Shown here in pieces: positions 44,032 to 53,751 of a stretch of DNA of 64,000 bases. The stretch is from Allobosea sp. ASV33. Lineage in GTDB: Bacteria; Pseudomonadota; Alphaproteobacteria; Rhizobiales; Beijerinckiaceae. The DNA lies in contig NZ_JAELTI010000002.1 in the NCBI RefSeq assembly GCF_016428755.1, positions 62,001-126,000 of the forward strand, given 5' to 3'. Position numbers and translations under genes: made by a program. Each line of letters starts with the position of its first letter. Position 1 is the stretch's first letter. The notes under the pieces were generated by a model, which was not told where the DNA came from, ran no database searches, and saw only the letters and a list, made by a program, of their open reading frames with translations.

Positions 44032-44307
44032 ATGCATCTGATCCCCTGCCCCTATTGCGGCGAACGTCCCCAGGACGAGTTTCACTATCGCGGGGACGCG
44101 ACGGTGAAGCGACCGGCCCCGGATTCCGGCGAACAGGCCTTCTACGACTACGTCTACACGCGGGCCAATCCGCGCGGCTGGCACGATGAATGGTGGCACC
44201 ACTACGCGGGCTGCCGACAGTGGATCAAGGTTCGGCGAAACACGCTGACTCATGTCGTCGCGGCCTCGGCCGGACCTGCGGATGCGCTGCCGGAGGCGAC
44301 GCCATGA
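44032..44307 (+). CDS. soxD: Sarcosine oxidase delta subunit
   Basis: A 91-residue zinc-binding delta subunit, started at 44032 (MHLIPCPYCGERPQDEFHY). The CPYCG knuckle with a later Cys/His (HHYAGCRQW) forms the zinc site, and FYDYVYTRANPRGWHDEWW is the strongly conserved core. Small structural subunit of the tetramer. Its stop overlaps the soxA start by ATGA. Confidence 0.96.
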   Translation: MHLIPCPYCGERPQDEFHYRGDATVKRPAPDSGEQAFYDYVYTRANPRGWHDEWWHHYAGCRQWIKVRRNTLTHVVAASAGPADALPEATP

Positions 44308-47228
44308 CTTCGAAGCGCTTGCCCTCCGGCGGATCCGTCGATCGCGCCCAGACAATCCGCTTCAGCTTCGACGGCCGTACCTTCACCGGCCACCCGGGCG
44401 ACACCCTCGCCTCGGCCTTGCTCGCGAACGGCGTCAGGCTCGTCGGGAGGTCCTTCAAGTATCATCGGCCGCGCGGCATCATGACGGCTGGGTCGGAGGA
44501 ACCGAACGCGCTCGTCGAGCTGCGGGATGGCGCGCGGCGCGAGCCGAACAGCAAGGCCACAGAGATCGAGCTGCACGACGGCCTTGTCAGCGCCAGCCAG
44601 AATCGCTGGCCCTCGCTCGCCTTCGACCTGATGGCGGTCAATGGGCTTGCCGGTTCTGTCTTCTCGGCCGGGTTCTACTACAAGACCTTCATGTGGCCGA
44701 AGAGCTTCTGGGAGAAGCTGTATGAGCCGCTGATCCGCCGCGCCGCCGGTCTCGGACGCGCGGCCTCGCAACCCGATCCCGATCACTACGAAGCGATGCA
44801 CGCGCATTGCGACGTGCTCGTGGTCGGTTCGGGCGCGGCCGGTCTCACCGCGGCGCGCGCGGCCGGCGAAGCCGGAGCCCGCGTCATCCTCTGCGAACGC
44901 GACTTCCTTCTCGGCGGTGGCCTCCTCCTGTCACCCGCAGATGAATCCTGGCGGAAGGAGATGCTGGCGTCCCTGGAGAAACTGCCGAACGTCGAGATCC
45001 TGACCCGCACCAACGTGTTCGGCTATTACGACCACAACCTGCTGGGAGCCGTGGAGCGCGTCGCGGACCATAAGGTCCAGCCCGACCCGCATGAGGTTCG
45101 CCAGCGCTATCGGACATTCCGAGCGAAGCAGGTCGTGCTGGCCACCGGCGCGAGCGAGAGACTGATCGCGCTTCCCGGGAACGATCGCCCCGGCACGATG
45201 ATGGCCGGAGCGGCGCTCACCTATCTTCGCCGCTTCGGCGTAGCGCCCGGCAGAAATGCCGTCGTCTTCACGAACAACGACAGCGCCTACGAAACCGCCC
45301 TCGCCCTTGCCGAGGCGAGGACCGGAAAGGTCACGCTCGTCGACGTCCGGGCGCAGAGCTCGCTCGCCGACGCACTGACTGCGCGCGGCATCAACGTCAG
45401 GCTCGGCTGCGAGGTCGCGTCCTTCGATGGCAAGACGGCGATGATCCGCCGTCGCGGCGGCGCCGGGGGCGAGAAGATCGTCGCCGACCTCCTCAGTCTC
45501 TCCGGAGGTTGGAACCCGAACGTTCAGCTTGCCAGCCAGTCCGGAGCGAAGCCCCGCTGGGACGCGACGCTGGCGAGCCATGTCTCCGGAGACCCGGTGC
45601 AGGCCGAACGGTCGGCGGGGGCGGCGAATGGCAGTTTCGGCATCGGAGCGGCCGCGCAGGAAGGCGCGAAGGCCGGGCGAGATGCGGCGGCAGCGGCCGG
45701 GTTCGAAAAGGCATCGGAGTTCGCCCTGCCCCAACCCGGTAAGGCCGAGCAGCCGATCGCGCCCTTCTGGGAGGTCAAGGCTCCCGGCAAGAGCTTCGTT
45801 GACCTGCAACACGACGTCACCGCCGCGGACATCAGGCTCGCTCATCGCGAGGGCTTCAGCCATGTCGAACACGCCAAGCGCTACACGACGCACGGCATGG
45901 CGACCGACCAGGGCAAGCTCGGCAGTCTGGTCGGGTCCGCGATCCTGGCCGAGGCGCGCGGGGAAACGGTCGACGCCGTCGGCGTGCCGACGCACCGGCC
46001 CTACACCATGCCGGTCGCCTTCGGAGCGCTGGCGGGTCATGCCTCGGGCGCGCACTTCCAGCCCGTCCGCCGCACGGCATTGCATGATTGGCACCTGCGA
46101 AACGGTGCCGCGATGCAGCCGACAGGGGCTTGGATGCGCCCCTTCTTCTATCCCAAGCCCGGCGAGACCGGCTGGGATCCGATCTTCCGCGAGGCGCGCG
46201 CCGTCCGGTCGTCCGTCGGAATCTGCGACGTCTCCACGCTCGGCAAGATCGACGTCCAGGGACCCGATGCCGCGACCTTCCTGGATCGCCTCTACATCAA
46301 CACCTTCTCGACGCTAGCGGTCGGCAAATGCCGCTACGGTGTGATGCTCCGCGAGGACGGCATCGTCTTCGACGACGGCACCACATCCCGGCTGGCCGAG
46401 GATCACTTCCTGGTCACCACGACCACGGGCAACGCCGCGCCGGTGTTGGAACACATGGAGTTCCACGCGCAGACCGTCTGGCCCGAACTCGACGTCCAGT
46501 TCTGCTCGGTGACCGACCAGTGGGCGCAGATCGCCGTCGCCGGGCCGAAATCCCGCGAGACGCTCGCCACCGCCGTCGAGGGTCTCGACCTCTCCAATGA
46601 GGCCTTCCCTTTCATGGGCGTGGGCGAAGGCAAGATTGCCGGGGTCCCGGTCCGCCTGTTCCGGATCAGCTTCTCCGGCGAACTCGCCTACGAGATCGCG
46701 GTAACGTCCGGTCAGGCCGAGACCGTCTGGGAAGCGATCCTGGCAGCGGGCAAGCCGTTCGGCATCGTGCCGTACGGGCTCGAGGCCATGAGCCTGATGC
46801 GGGTCGAGAAGGGCCATGCCGCAGGCCCCGAGCTGAACGGGCAGACGACCGCCGCCGATCTCGGCATGGGCCGGATGATGAAGAAGAGTGGCGACGTGAT
46901 CGGGCGCGTCCTCGCTGGTCGCCCGGGCCTGGCCGATCCCGGCCGCCCACGCCTCGTCGGCATCCGCCCGGTCGATACGAGCAAGCGCCTGCGCGGCGGC
47001 GCCCACATCGTGCGGGAGCCGAGCTCGGGAACCAGCATGGGTTGGGTCAGCAGCGTGACCCAGTCGATCGAGCACAATTGCTGGATCGGCCTGGCCCTCG
47101 TCGAGAACGGCGAGGTCCTGAAAAGCCAGCGGCTCTTCGCCGTCTCGCCGCTCCATGACGAGAGCGTCGAGGTGACAATCACCAGTCCCCATCATGTCGA
47201 TCCGGAGAACGCTCGTGTCCGCGCCTGA
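44304..47228 (+). CDS. soxA: Sarcosine oxidase alpha subunit
   Basis: A 974-residue alpha subunit started at 44304. The N-terminal domain (DTLASALLANGVRLVGRSFK) is the ferredoxin-like part; a Rossmann NAD-binding fold follows near residue 165 (DVLVVGSGAAGLTAARAAGE), and the C-terminal third from about 610 (GICDVSTLGKIDVQGPDA) is the GcvT-like folate domain that accepts the methylene group to make 5,10-methylene-THF. Length and order match the heterotetrameric enzyme. The product is glycine, peroxide and methylene-THF. Overlaps soxG by 14 bases. Confidence 0.96.
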   Translation: MTSKRLPSGGSVDRAQTIRFSFDGRTFTGHPGDTLASALLANGVRLVGRSFKYHRPRGIMTAGSEEPNALVELRDGARREPNSKATEIELHDGLVSASQNRWPSLAFDLMAVNGLAGSVFSAGFYYKTFMWPKSFWEKLYEPLIRRAAGLGRAASQPDPDHYEAMHAHCDVLVVGSGAAGLTAARAAGEAGARVILCERDFLLGGGLLLSPADESWRKEMLASLEKLPNVEILTRTNVFGYYDHNLLGAVERVADHKVQPDPHEVRQRYRTFRAKQVVLATGASERLIALPGNDRPGTMMAGAALTYLRRFGVAPGRNAVVFTNNDSAYETALALAEARTGKVTLVDVRAQSSLADALTARGINVRLGCEVASFDGKTAMIRRRGGAGGEKIVADLLSLSGGWNPNVQLASQSGAKPRWDATLASHVSGDPVQAERSAGAANGSFGIGAAAQEGAKAGRDAAAAAGFEKASEFALPQPGKAEQPIAPFWEVKAPGKSFVDLQHDVTAADIRLAHREGFSHVEHAKRYTTHGMATDQGKLGSLVGSAILAEARGETVDAVGVPTHRPYTMPVAFGALAGHASGAHFQPVRRTALHDWHLRNGAAMQPTGAWMRPFFYPKPGETGWDPIFREARAVRSSVGICDVSTLGKIDVQGPDAATFLDRLYINTFSTLAVGKCRYGVMLREDGIVFDDGTTSRLAEDHFLVTTTTGNAAPVLEHMEFHAQTVWPELDVQFCSVTDQWAQIAVAGPKSRETLATAVEGLDLSNEAFPFMGVGEGKIAGVPVRLFRISFSGELAYEIAVTSGQAETVWEAILAAGKPFGIVPYGLEAMSLMRVEKGHAAGPELNGQTTAADLGMGRMMKKSGDVIGRVLAGRPGLADPGRPRLVGIRPVDTSKRLRGGAHIVREPSSGTSMGWVSSVTQSIEHNCWIGLALVENGEVLKSQRLFAVSPLHDESVEVTITSPHHVDPENARVRA

Positions 47229-47829
47229 TCGCCGTTCGCGCTTCCCGATCTCCCGCTCGCTTTCCGGTGGGCGGAACGGAGGAGATGCCCTCACCATCAC
47301 GGAGCAGCATGCTGCGCTGGTGCAGGTCACCGCACGCAAGGGGCGTCAGAACGACGTCTCCGCCACCCTCGGCCACACCTTTTCGATTGAGCTGCCCGCT
47401 TCCGGTCGCGTCGCCAGCGGTTCGGCCGGAACGGCGATCTGGGTCCAGCCCGGAAGCTGGCTGATCCGGGCATCGGGCGATCAGCGGGAGGACCTGGCGG
47501 CGCGTCTCCGCCAAGCCCTCGATGGCACCGCCGCGGTGGTCGATCAAAGCCATGGTCGAAGCGTGTTCGAGCTCAGCGGCAAGCATGCGCACGCGGTTCT
47601 CGCGCGCCTGTGCCGACTCGATCTGCACGATCGGGCGTTCCCGCTCGGGAGCAGTGCCTCGACCATCGTCGGCCATGTTTCCTGCCAGCTCTACCGAAAC
47701 GAAGCGCCGGTCCCCTCATTCAGCCTGATCGTCGGCTCGACCTTCGCCGAATGGCTTCTCGACGAACTCCAAGGCGCGGCCGCCAGCGATGGCTGGAGAT
47801 TCCAGCCCGCGCAGGGCGCCGCCGCATGA
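47215..47829 (+). CDS. soxG: Sarcosine oxidase gamma subunit
   Basis: Gamma subunit of about 204 residues from GTG 47215 (or 211 from ATG 47194). This small subunit resembles the GcvT folate fold without the cofactor. Identifiable segments are WVQPGSWLIRASGDQREDLA and DQSHGRSVFELSGKHAHAVL, and the C-terminal IVGSTFAEWLLDEL. It completes soxBDAG; the next gene starts 34 bases later. Confidence 0.92.
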   Translation: MSAPDRRSRFPISRSLSGGRNGGDALTITEQHAALVQVTARKGRQNDVSATLGHTFSIELPASGRVASGSAGTAIWVQPGSWLIRASGDQREDLAARLRQALDGTAAVVDQSHGRSVFELSGKHAHAVLARLCRLDLHDRAFPLGSSASTIVGHVSCQLYRNEAPVPSFSLIVGSTFAEWLLDELQGAAASDGWRFQPAQGAAA

Positions 47830-47863
47830 TTTCTCCCACCGACCAGCACCGGAACAGCGCGCC

Positions 47864-49069
47864 ATGACAGCTCATCGTTCCAATCGTCAGCTCGGCTTCG
47901 AGACGCGATCAATCCACGAGGGCTACGACCCGCTGTTGGAGCGCGGCGCGGTCTCGCCGCCGATCTACATGACGTCGACCTTCGCCTTCCCCAATGTGGC
48001 GGCGGCCGACGCGGTGGTCGCCGATGAGGCCGAGGGGTTCCTCTATGGACGCGAGCACAACCCGACGCAGCAATTGCTGGAACAGCGCGTTGCCTCGCTG
48101 GAAGGCGCGGAAGCCGGAGTCACGGCCGCATCCGGCATGGCGGCGATCAGCTCGCTCTTCCTGTCTCTGCTCTCGCCGGGCGACGAGATCATCGTCCACC
48201 GAACCCTCTACAACAACACGACGGCGCTGACGGGCGAGGGTCTGCCGCGCCTTGGGATCAATGTCGTCAAGGTCGACCTCTCGGATCCCTCCAACCTGAC
48301 AGCGGCCGTCACGGAGAGAACCCGGCTCGTCTACTTCGAGACTCCGATCAACCCCACTGGAGAAGTGCTTGATATCGCCGCGATCTCGGCTCTGGCGCAC
48401 CAGGCCGGATTGCGGGTCGTGGTCGACTCGACCTTCGCTTCACCCGCCTTGCAGCGGCCGCTGGAGCATGGCGCGGATATCGTCGTCCATTCACTGACCA
48501 AGTACATCAACGGCCACGGAGACCTGCTCGGGGGTATCGTGCTCGGCGATGCCGAGACCATGCACAAGGTGCGCGGGCTGGGTCTTCGTTATCTGACCGG
48601 CGCGACGCTCTCGCCGATGGCCTGCTTCCTCGTCCTGCGCGGTCTCAAGACGCTCAAGGTGCGGATGCGCCAGCATAGCGAGAATGCGCTCGCCGTAGCT
48701 CAGATGTTGGATGCCCACCCGGCCGTCCGCGTCGTTCGCTATCCCTTCCTCGAGAGCAGCCCCGGATATGCGATCGCCCGCAAACAGATGAGCGGCGGCA
48801 GCGGCATGATGTCGTTCGAACTGCACGCGGGCTACGACGGTGCGGTGCGGATGATGGACAGGCTGAAGCTGATCGCCCGCGCCGTCAGCCTGGGCGACGT
48901 CGAGTCGCTCATCATGCACCCGGGCGGTTTGTTGCAGGCGCGACGCAAGGTCTACCCCGAAGCCCAACTCGGCACCGGCGTGACCATGGACCTGATGCGC
49001 CTGTCTATCGGCCTTGAAGATGCCGACGACCTGATCGCCGACCTCGAACAAGCACTGAGCGGAGACTGA
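47864..49069 (+). CDS. Cys/Met metabolism PLP-dependent lyase
   Basis: A 401-residue fold-type I enzyme of the cystathionine gamma-synthase/methionine gamma-lyase family, started at 47864. PLP-binding Lys213 is in VVHSLTKYINGHGD, Tyr61 is in FLYGREHNPTQQ, and the Asp is in VVVDSTFASP. The loop TLYNNTTAL carries Asn where characterised methionine gamma-lyases have a Cys (TLYGCTFA), so the substrate is likely not plain methionine. Position in the middle of a sarcosine oxidase operon is unusual and suggests that a sulfur- or O-acyl-containing product of the pathway is cleaved. Four bases separate it from the transporter genes. Confidence 0.9.
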   Translation: MTAHRSNRQLGFETRSIHEGYDPLLERGAVSPPIYMTSTFAFPNVAAADAVVADEAEGFLYGREHNPTQQLLEQRVASLEGAEAGVTAASGMAAISSLFLSLLSPGDEIIVHRTLYNNTTALTGEGLPRLGINVVKVDLSDPSNLTAAVTERTRLVYFETPINPTGEVLDIAAISALAHQAGLRVVVDSTFASPALQRPLEHGADIVVHSLTKYINGHGDLLGGIVLGDAETMHKVRGLGLRYLTGATLSPMACFLVLRGLKTLKVRMRQHSENALAVAQMLDAHPAVRVVRYPFLESSPGYAIARKQMSGGSGMMSFELHAGYDGAVRMMDRLKLIARAVSLGDVESLIMHPGGLLQARRKVYPEAQLGTGVTMDLMRLSIGLEDADDLIADLEQALSGD

Positions 49070-49072
49070 GCC

Positions 49073-50038
49073 ATGAGCGGAGACGTCATCGGTTACGTCC
49101 TGCGCCGGATCCTGCATTCGATCCCGCTCGTCATCGGCGTCTCCATCATCGGCTTCGGCATCATGCACCTGGCGCCCGGCGGGCCGCTGGCGGTCTACAC
49201 CTTGAATCCGACAATCACCGTCACGGATATCGAACGTCTCCGCGTCGCGCTCGGCCTCGATCAGCCCATCCACCTGCAATATCTGAGCTGGGCGAAAGCG
49301 ATGCTGACGGGCTCCTGGGGAGTCACCTTCTTCGGCGGTCGTCCGGTTCTCGAAGTCATCCTCGAGCGTGTGCCGGCGACGATGATCCTGATGGGCACGT
49401 CTTTGGCGCTGGCCATCGTCATCGGCACGCTGATCGGCATCCTGGGCGCGGTCAAGCGCAGCTCGATCTTCGATTATCTGGCCACGACGGGCGCCATGCT
49501 CGCCTTGTCCTTTCCGACCTTCTGGTTCGGGCTGATGGCGATTTATGTCTTCGCGATCCAGCTCGGCTGGCTGCCGTCCGGCGGCATGTACGAGCTTGGC
49601 GAGGAGGGTAACCCCTGGGACTTGGCCCGCCACCTCGTATTGCCCGTGATGGTGCTGACGCTGGTCCTGCTGGCTACCTGGAGCCGCTATTCGCGCTCGA
49701 GCTTCCTCGATGTGATCCAGCAGGACTACATCCGTACCGCGCGGTCGAAGGGGCTCGGCGAGCGCCAAATTCTCTTCCGTCACGCTCTTCGCAACGCAGT
49801 GATCCCGCTCGTCGCTCTGCTCGGCGTGCAGTTGCCAACCCTGTTCTCCGGCGCCCTCGTCGCGGAGACGATCTTCAGTTGGCCTGGGATGGGGCGCCTC
49901 TTCGTCGATGCGCTCAATATGAAGGAATACCCCATCCTGATGGGGATGATCATGTTCACGGCGCTCTTCGTCATCGTCGGCAATCTGATCGCGGACGTCG
50001 CCATCGCGGCGATCGATCCGCGCGTGAAATTGGCCTGA
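49073..50038 (+). CDS. ABC transporter permease, DppB/OppB type
   Basis: A 321-residue inner-membrane permease with six helices. The N-terminal MSGDVIGYVLRRILHSIPLV and the EAA loop DYIRTARSKGLGERQILFRH identify the dipeptide/oligopeptide permease family. It is paired with the DppC-type gene 10 bases downstream. Together with the binding protein it should import the operon's substrate, likely a peptide- or opine-like compound. Confidence 0.95.
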   Translation: MSGDVIGYVLRRILHSIPLVIGVSIIGFGIMHLAPGGPLAVYTLNPTITVTDIERLRVALGLDQPIHLQYLSWAKAMLTGSWGVTFFGGRPVLEVILERVPATMILMGTSLALAIVIGTLIGILGAVKRSSIFDYLATTGAMLALSFPTFWFGLMAIYVFAIQLGWLPSGGMYELGEEGNPWDLARHLVLPVMVLTLVLLATWSRYSRSSFLDVIQQDYIRTARSKGLGERQILFRHALRNAVIPLVALLGVQLPTLFSGALVAETIFSWPGMGRLFVDALNMKEYPILMGMIMFTALFVIVGNLIADVAIAAIDPRVKLA

Positions 50039-50048
50039 GGACGCGGAC

Positions 50049-50936
50049 ATGGCTGACATCTCCGTTTCCGACGCCGTCCCGGCCCGTTCCTACGCACAGA
50101 CGATCGCGCGGCGCTTCCTGTCCCATCGTCTCGCCGTCGCGGGCGCCATCATGGTCGTGCTGCTCTGCGCCTCAGCGCTGTTCGCGCAGCTCGTCTCGCC
50201 GCAGGATCCGATGCGGATCGACACCTCCCAGCGCTTTCTGCCGCCTTTCGTCTCGTGGAGCCATGTGCTGGGCACGGACGACCTTGGCCGCGACACGCTG
50301 AGCCGCCTGCTCTATGGCGGCCAGGTTTCGCTTGCGGTCGGCATCGTCGCGATGTTGACGACCATGGTTACGGGGACGCTGGTCGGGCTCGCGGCGGGCT
50401 ATTACGGCGGGATCATCGACAACCTGCTGATGCGCCTAGTCGACACACTGCTCTGCTTCCCGCAGGTGTTCCTGCTGCTCGTCATTGCGGCGTTCGTGCC
50501 CCCGACCATCCTGTCGATCTCGCTGATCATCGGCCTGACCTCCTGGATGGAGGTGTCCCGCATCGTCAGGGCGCAGGTCTCATCCCTCAAGGAGATGGAC
50601 TTCATCCAGGCCTCGCGCGGCTTCGGTGCCTCGAACTGGAGGATCATGCTGGTCGAGCTGCTGCCGAACATCATGGCGCCGGTGCTGGTCGCCGCGACGC
50701 TCAAGGTCGCGACGGCGGTGCTGATGGAGTCCTACATCAGCTTCCTCGGCTATGGCGTCCAGCCGCCGATGGCGAGTTGGGGCAACATGCTGACCAACGC
50801 CCAGGGCTACTTCGACACCGTGCCCTTCCTGGCGATCCTCCCGGGCGTCCTGATCACCTTCACCGTCATGAGCTTCAATTTCCTGGGCGATGGCCTCCGC
50901 GACGCCATCGACGCCCGGCTGAAGATCGATCCCTGA
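50049..50936 (+). CDS. ABC transporter permease, DppC/OppC type
   Basis: A 295-residue partner permease. Typical of DppC: LGTDDLGRDTLSRLLYGGQV near residue 75, and the EAA loop EMDFIQASRGFGASNWRIML. A soluble N-terminal segment precedes the first helix. It functions as a heterodimer with the preceding permease. There are no DppD/DppF ATPase genes in this operon, so these must come from elsewhere. Confidence 0.95.
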   Translation: MADISVSDAVPARSYAQTIARRFLSHRLAVAGAIMVVLLCASALFAQLVSPQDPMRIDTSQRFLPPFVSWSHVLGTDDLGRDTLSRLLYGGQVSLAVGIVAMLTTMVTGTLVGLAAGYYGGIIDNLLMRLVDTLLCFPQVFLLLVIAAFVPPTILSISLIIGLTSWMEVSRIVRAQVSSLKEMDFIQASRGFGASNWRIMLVELLPNIMAPVLVAATLKVATAVLMESYISFLGYGVQPPMASWGNMLTNAQGYFDTVPFLAILPGVLITFTVMSFNFLGDGLRDAIDARLKIDP

Positions 50937-50969
50937 ACCAAATTCCAACCAGAAAGAGGGGAATGCGCG

Positions 50970-52607
50970 ATGCCTACTAAGTTCTCACCCACCCGCCGCA
51001 CCGTGCTCAAGGGCGCCGCGGCATCCGGTCTGATCGTCCCGGTGACGGGCATCTATAGCCCCGCCATCGCGCAGAAGCGTGACCGCATCATTCTCGGCAC
51101 CACCCAGGAGCCGGTGCAGTTCAATCCGCTGCTCTATGTGAATGCCGGTGCCGAGAATATCCCGGAAGCTTGCCTGTTCGACGCGCTCTGGGACGTCAAT
51201 GAGAAGGGCGAGTTCATCCCCAATCTCGCCGCGCGCATCCCTTCGGTCGAGAACGGGGATATCTCAGCCGACGGAAAGGTTTGGCGCATCAACCTCAAGC
51301 GCGACGTCAAATGGAGCGACGGCCAACCCTTTACTGCCAAGGACGTCGAATTCACCTACCAGACCATCATCAATCCCAAGGTCGCAGTGCGCTCGCGCAG
51401 CGGTTTCGATCTGATCAAGAACTTCAAGGTCGCTGATCCACACACCGTCGAGATCGAGCTCGAACGGCCGTTCGTGCCCTTCATGTGGGCCTGGCAGAAC
51501 ATGCACATCGTGCCCCACCACCTGCTGTCGAAGGAGGAGAACATCAACACCTCCGGCTTCAACGCGCAGCCTATCGGAACCGGCCCCTACCTGCTCAAAA
51601 CCCGCACAGCAGGTAGCCACATGGTCTACGAGGCCAACCCGAACTATCACCGCGGCGCGCCCAAGATCCGGCAGTTCATCCACAAATTCGTGCCCGATCA
51701 GCTTGTGGCCTATGGCCAGGCCAGGACGGGCGAGATCGACTACATCGGCGTGTCCGGGGTGCCGTTCGATCGGTGGACCGAGGCCGCCAAGCTCCCCGAC
51801 CGGCACTTCTTCCCGCTCGCGCAGCCCTGGGTCCAGTTCGTCTACTTCAACTGCGGCAAGCCCCAGTTCAAGGATCCCAAGGTCCGCAAGGCCCTGTACG
51901 TCGCCCTCGAGATGCAGAAGGCGATCGATGACGTGTTCTTCGGTGCCTACAAGCGCACCCTATCCTATCTGCATACGACCCACTGGGCCTACAACCACGA
52001 TCTCAAGGACTCCGGCCCCAATCCGCAGCTCGCGGCCAAGATGCTCGACGAAGCCGGCTGGAAGGTCGGAGCCGACGGCGTCCGCGAGAAGGACGGCGTC
52101 AAGATGAAGTTCTCGATGTCGACGACGGCCGGGTTCCCGGCGCGCCAAGCGACCCAAGCCATCTTTCAGCAGAACTGGAAGGCGATCGGCGTCGAGATGG
52201 AGATCAAGAACATGCCCGCCTCGGTCGTCTGGGGCGAGTACACGACCAAGTCGCAGTTCGACACGCTCCTCGTGTCGTGGGAGCCGACCGTCGGTATGGA
52301 TCCCGACTACACCGCCCGCGCGCACTCCAAGATGATCCCGGCGAAGACCGGCAGCGGCTCGAACTACACCCAGTACGAGAACGCCGAGGTCGACCGGCTG
52401 CTCGAGGAGGGTGTCCGCCAGACCAGCGTGGACGAACGCAAGAAGACCTATGCCCGCATCCAGGAGATCCTGCTGGAGGAAGTCCCGTTCGGACCGCAGG
52501 GCGGCGTCTATCAGGGCCAGATGACGCACAAGGCGCTGCAAGGCATCAAGCCGAACCAGTACGTGGTCGACGCCGCCTGGAACGTCCACGAGTGGTCTTG
52601 GGGCTGA
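50970..52607 (+). CDS. Extracellular solute-binding protein family 5
   Basis: A 545-residue periplasmic binding protein of the SBP_bac_5 (DppA/OppA) family. The N-terminus is a twin-arginine signal (SPTRRTVLKGAAASGLIV) cut near AIA, so Tat export is likely. ILGTTQEPVQFNPLLYVNAG starts the mature protein, and KWSDGQPFTAKDVEFTYQTI is the family signature. The 33-base gap from the permease has an AGAAAGAGGGG site. The ligand is expected to be the substrate consumed by the upstream oxidases. Confidence 0.95.
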   Translation: MPTKFSPTRRTVLKGAAASGLIVPVTGIYSPAIAQKRDRIILGTTQEPVQFNPLLYVNAGAENIPEACLFDALWDVNEKGEFIPNLAARIPSVENGDISADGKVWRINLKRDVKWSDGQPFTAKDVEFTYQTIINPKVAVRSRSGFDLIKNFKVADPHTVEIELERPFVPFMWAWQNMHIVPHHLLSKEENINTSGFNAQPIGTGPYLLKTRTAGSHMVYEANPNYHRGAPKIRQFIHKFVPDQLVAYGQARTGEIDYIGVSGVPFDRWTEAAKLPDRHFFPLAQPWVQFVYFNCGKPQFKDPKVRKALYVALEMQKAIDDVFFGAYKRTLSYLHTTHWAYNHDLKDSGPNPQLAAKMLDEAGWKVGADGVREKDGVKMKFSMSTTAGFPARQATQAIFQQNWKAIGVEMEIKNMPASVVWGEYTTKSQFDTLLVSWEPTVGMDPDYTARAHSKMIPAKTGSGSNYTQYENAEVDRLLEEGVRQTSVDERKKTYARIQEILLEEVPFGPQGGVYQGQMTHKALQGIKPNQYVVDAAWNVHEWSWG

Positions 52608-52624
52608 TATCGACCCCTAAGAGT

Positions 52625-52650
52625 CGCTGGGCTTCCCGCGAAGCCCAGCG
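52625..52650 (+). terminator. Stem-loop after the binding-protein gene
   Basis: CGCTGGGCTTC and GAAGCCCAGCG form an 11-bp perfect stem with a CCGC loop, 17 bases after the stop codon. No T-run follows, so it may be a stabilising 3' structure or a processing site rather than a strict Rho-independent terminator. Confidence 0.6.
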
Positions 52651-52729
52651 CGCCTTTGGGCAGCGAGCGCCGCTTTTCCCGGGCGAGCTAGCTGAGGCGC
52701 GCAGAGCGAGCCTCTGACATCCGACTGGA

Positions 52730-52765
52730 GGCGATCACCCAACCGGCCACTTCGGCTGGATCGCC
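52730..52765 (+). promoter_or_regulatory. Possible structured leader of purU
   Basis: GGCGATC (52730-52736) and GATCGCC (52759-52765) pair around an inner arm with CCGGCC and GGCTGG. This lies 70 bases before purU, in a 228-base gap. It could be a folate- or glycine-linked regulatory RNA, but it matches no riboswitch class that I can name. Confidence 0.3.
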
Positions 52766-52835
52766 TTCCCATGTCCAAGAACCTTCCGGGCGGGCTCATC
52801 ATCCGAGCGTTGTCCGCAACTTAAGAGAAATCGCG

Positions 52836-53696
52836 ATGCCGACCGATCAACATGTCCTGACCTTGTCATGCCGGAACCGCCCCGGAATCGTGGCGGCGGT
52901 ATCGCGTTGCCTGTTCGATCACGGCGGAAACATCCTCGGCGCCAATCAGTTCGACGACGTCGAAACCGACAAGTTCTTCATGAGGGTCGTATTCAATTTC
53001 TCCGGCGAAGGATCGCTGGGCGGGTTCTCGCGGGAGTTCTCGGAGGTCGCCGATAGCTTCGGAATGACATGGAGCGCGCGGCGGCGCGATGAACGTCAGC
53101 GGTTGCTCCTGCTCGTGTCGCGCTTCGATCACTGCCTCGTCGACTTGCTCTATCGTTGGCGTATCGGCGAACTCCCGATGGACATTGCCGGGGTCGTCTC
53201 AAACTATCCGCGCGAAACCTTTCCCGATCTGGATTTCGGCGAGATTCCGTTCCACCACTTCCCCATCACCAAGGAGACCAAGCCGGAGCAGGAGGCGCGC
53301 ATCTGGGCGCTGGTCGAGCAGGAACGCGTCGATCTCGTCATCCTCGCTCGCTACATGCAGGTCCTTTCGGACGAACTCAGCGCGCGCTTGAGCCATCGAT
53401 GCATCAATATCCACCATTCGTTCCTGCCGGGGTTCAAGGGAGCGAAACCGTATCACCAAGCCCATACCCGGGGCGTGAAGCTGATCGGGGCCACCGCGCA
53501 CTATGTCACCGCCGACCTCGATGAAGGGCCGATCATCGAACAGGACGTCGAGCGCATTTCGCATAACGACACCCCCGAGGACCTAGTCCGCAAGGGGCGC
53601 GATATCGAGCGCCGCGTGCTCGCTCGAGCCGTGGCTTGGCACCTGGACGGGCGCGTTCTTGCCAACGGCAGCAAGACCATTGTCTTCCGCGATTGA
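52836..53696 (+). CDS. purU: Formyltetrahydrofolate deformylase
   Basis: A 286-residue PurU. The N-terminal ACT domain ([35 protein letters not shown]) is followed by a formyltransferase-like domain: [20 protein letters not shown], then [19 protein letters not shown] with the active-site His, and [17 protein letters not shown] with the catalytic Asp. It hydrolyses 10-formyl-THF to THF and formate. After sarcosine oxidase it regenerates free THF needed to accept more methylene groups, a common arrangement in demethylation operons. Confidence 0.96.
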   Translation: MPTDQHVLTLSCRNRPGIVAAVSRCLFDHGGNILGANQFDDVETDKFFMRVVFNFSGEGSLGGFSREFSEVADSFGMTWSARRRDERQRLLLLVSRFDHCLVDLLYRWRIGELPMDIAGVVSNYPRETFPDLDFGEIPFHHFPITKETKPEQEARIWALVEQERVDLVILARYMQVLSDELSARLSHRCINIHHSFLPGFKGAKPYHQAHTRGVKLIGATAHYVTADLDEGPIIEQDVERISHNDTPEDLVRKGRDIERRVLARAVAWHLDGRVLANGSKTIVFRD

Positions 53697-53751
53697 GTGG
53701 CGGCCCGACCGATGCAGACGTCCATCGCCGCGTGCGCTGGAGATTGATTAA

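Noticed and set aside
48491-50059. A 522-codon frame antisense to the PLP enzyme and DppB genes
   Set aside because: Crosses two well-supported genes on the other strand and translates into His/Asp/Arg-rich sequence typical of antisense frames.
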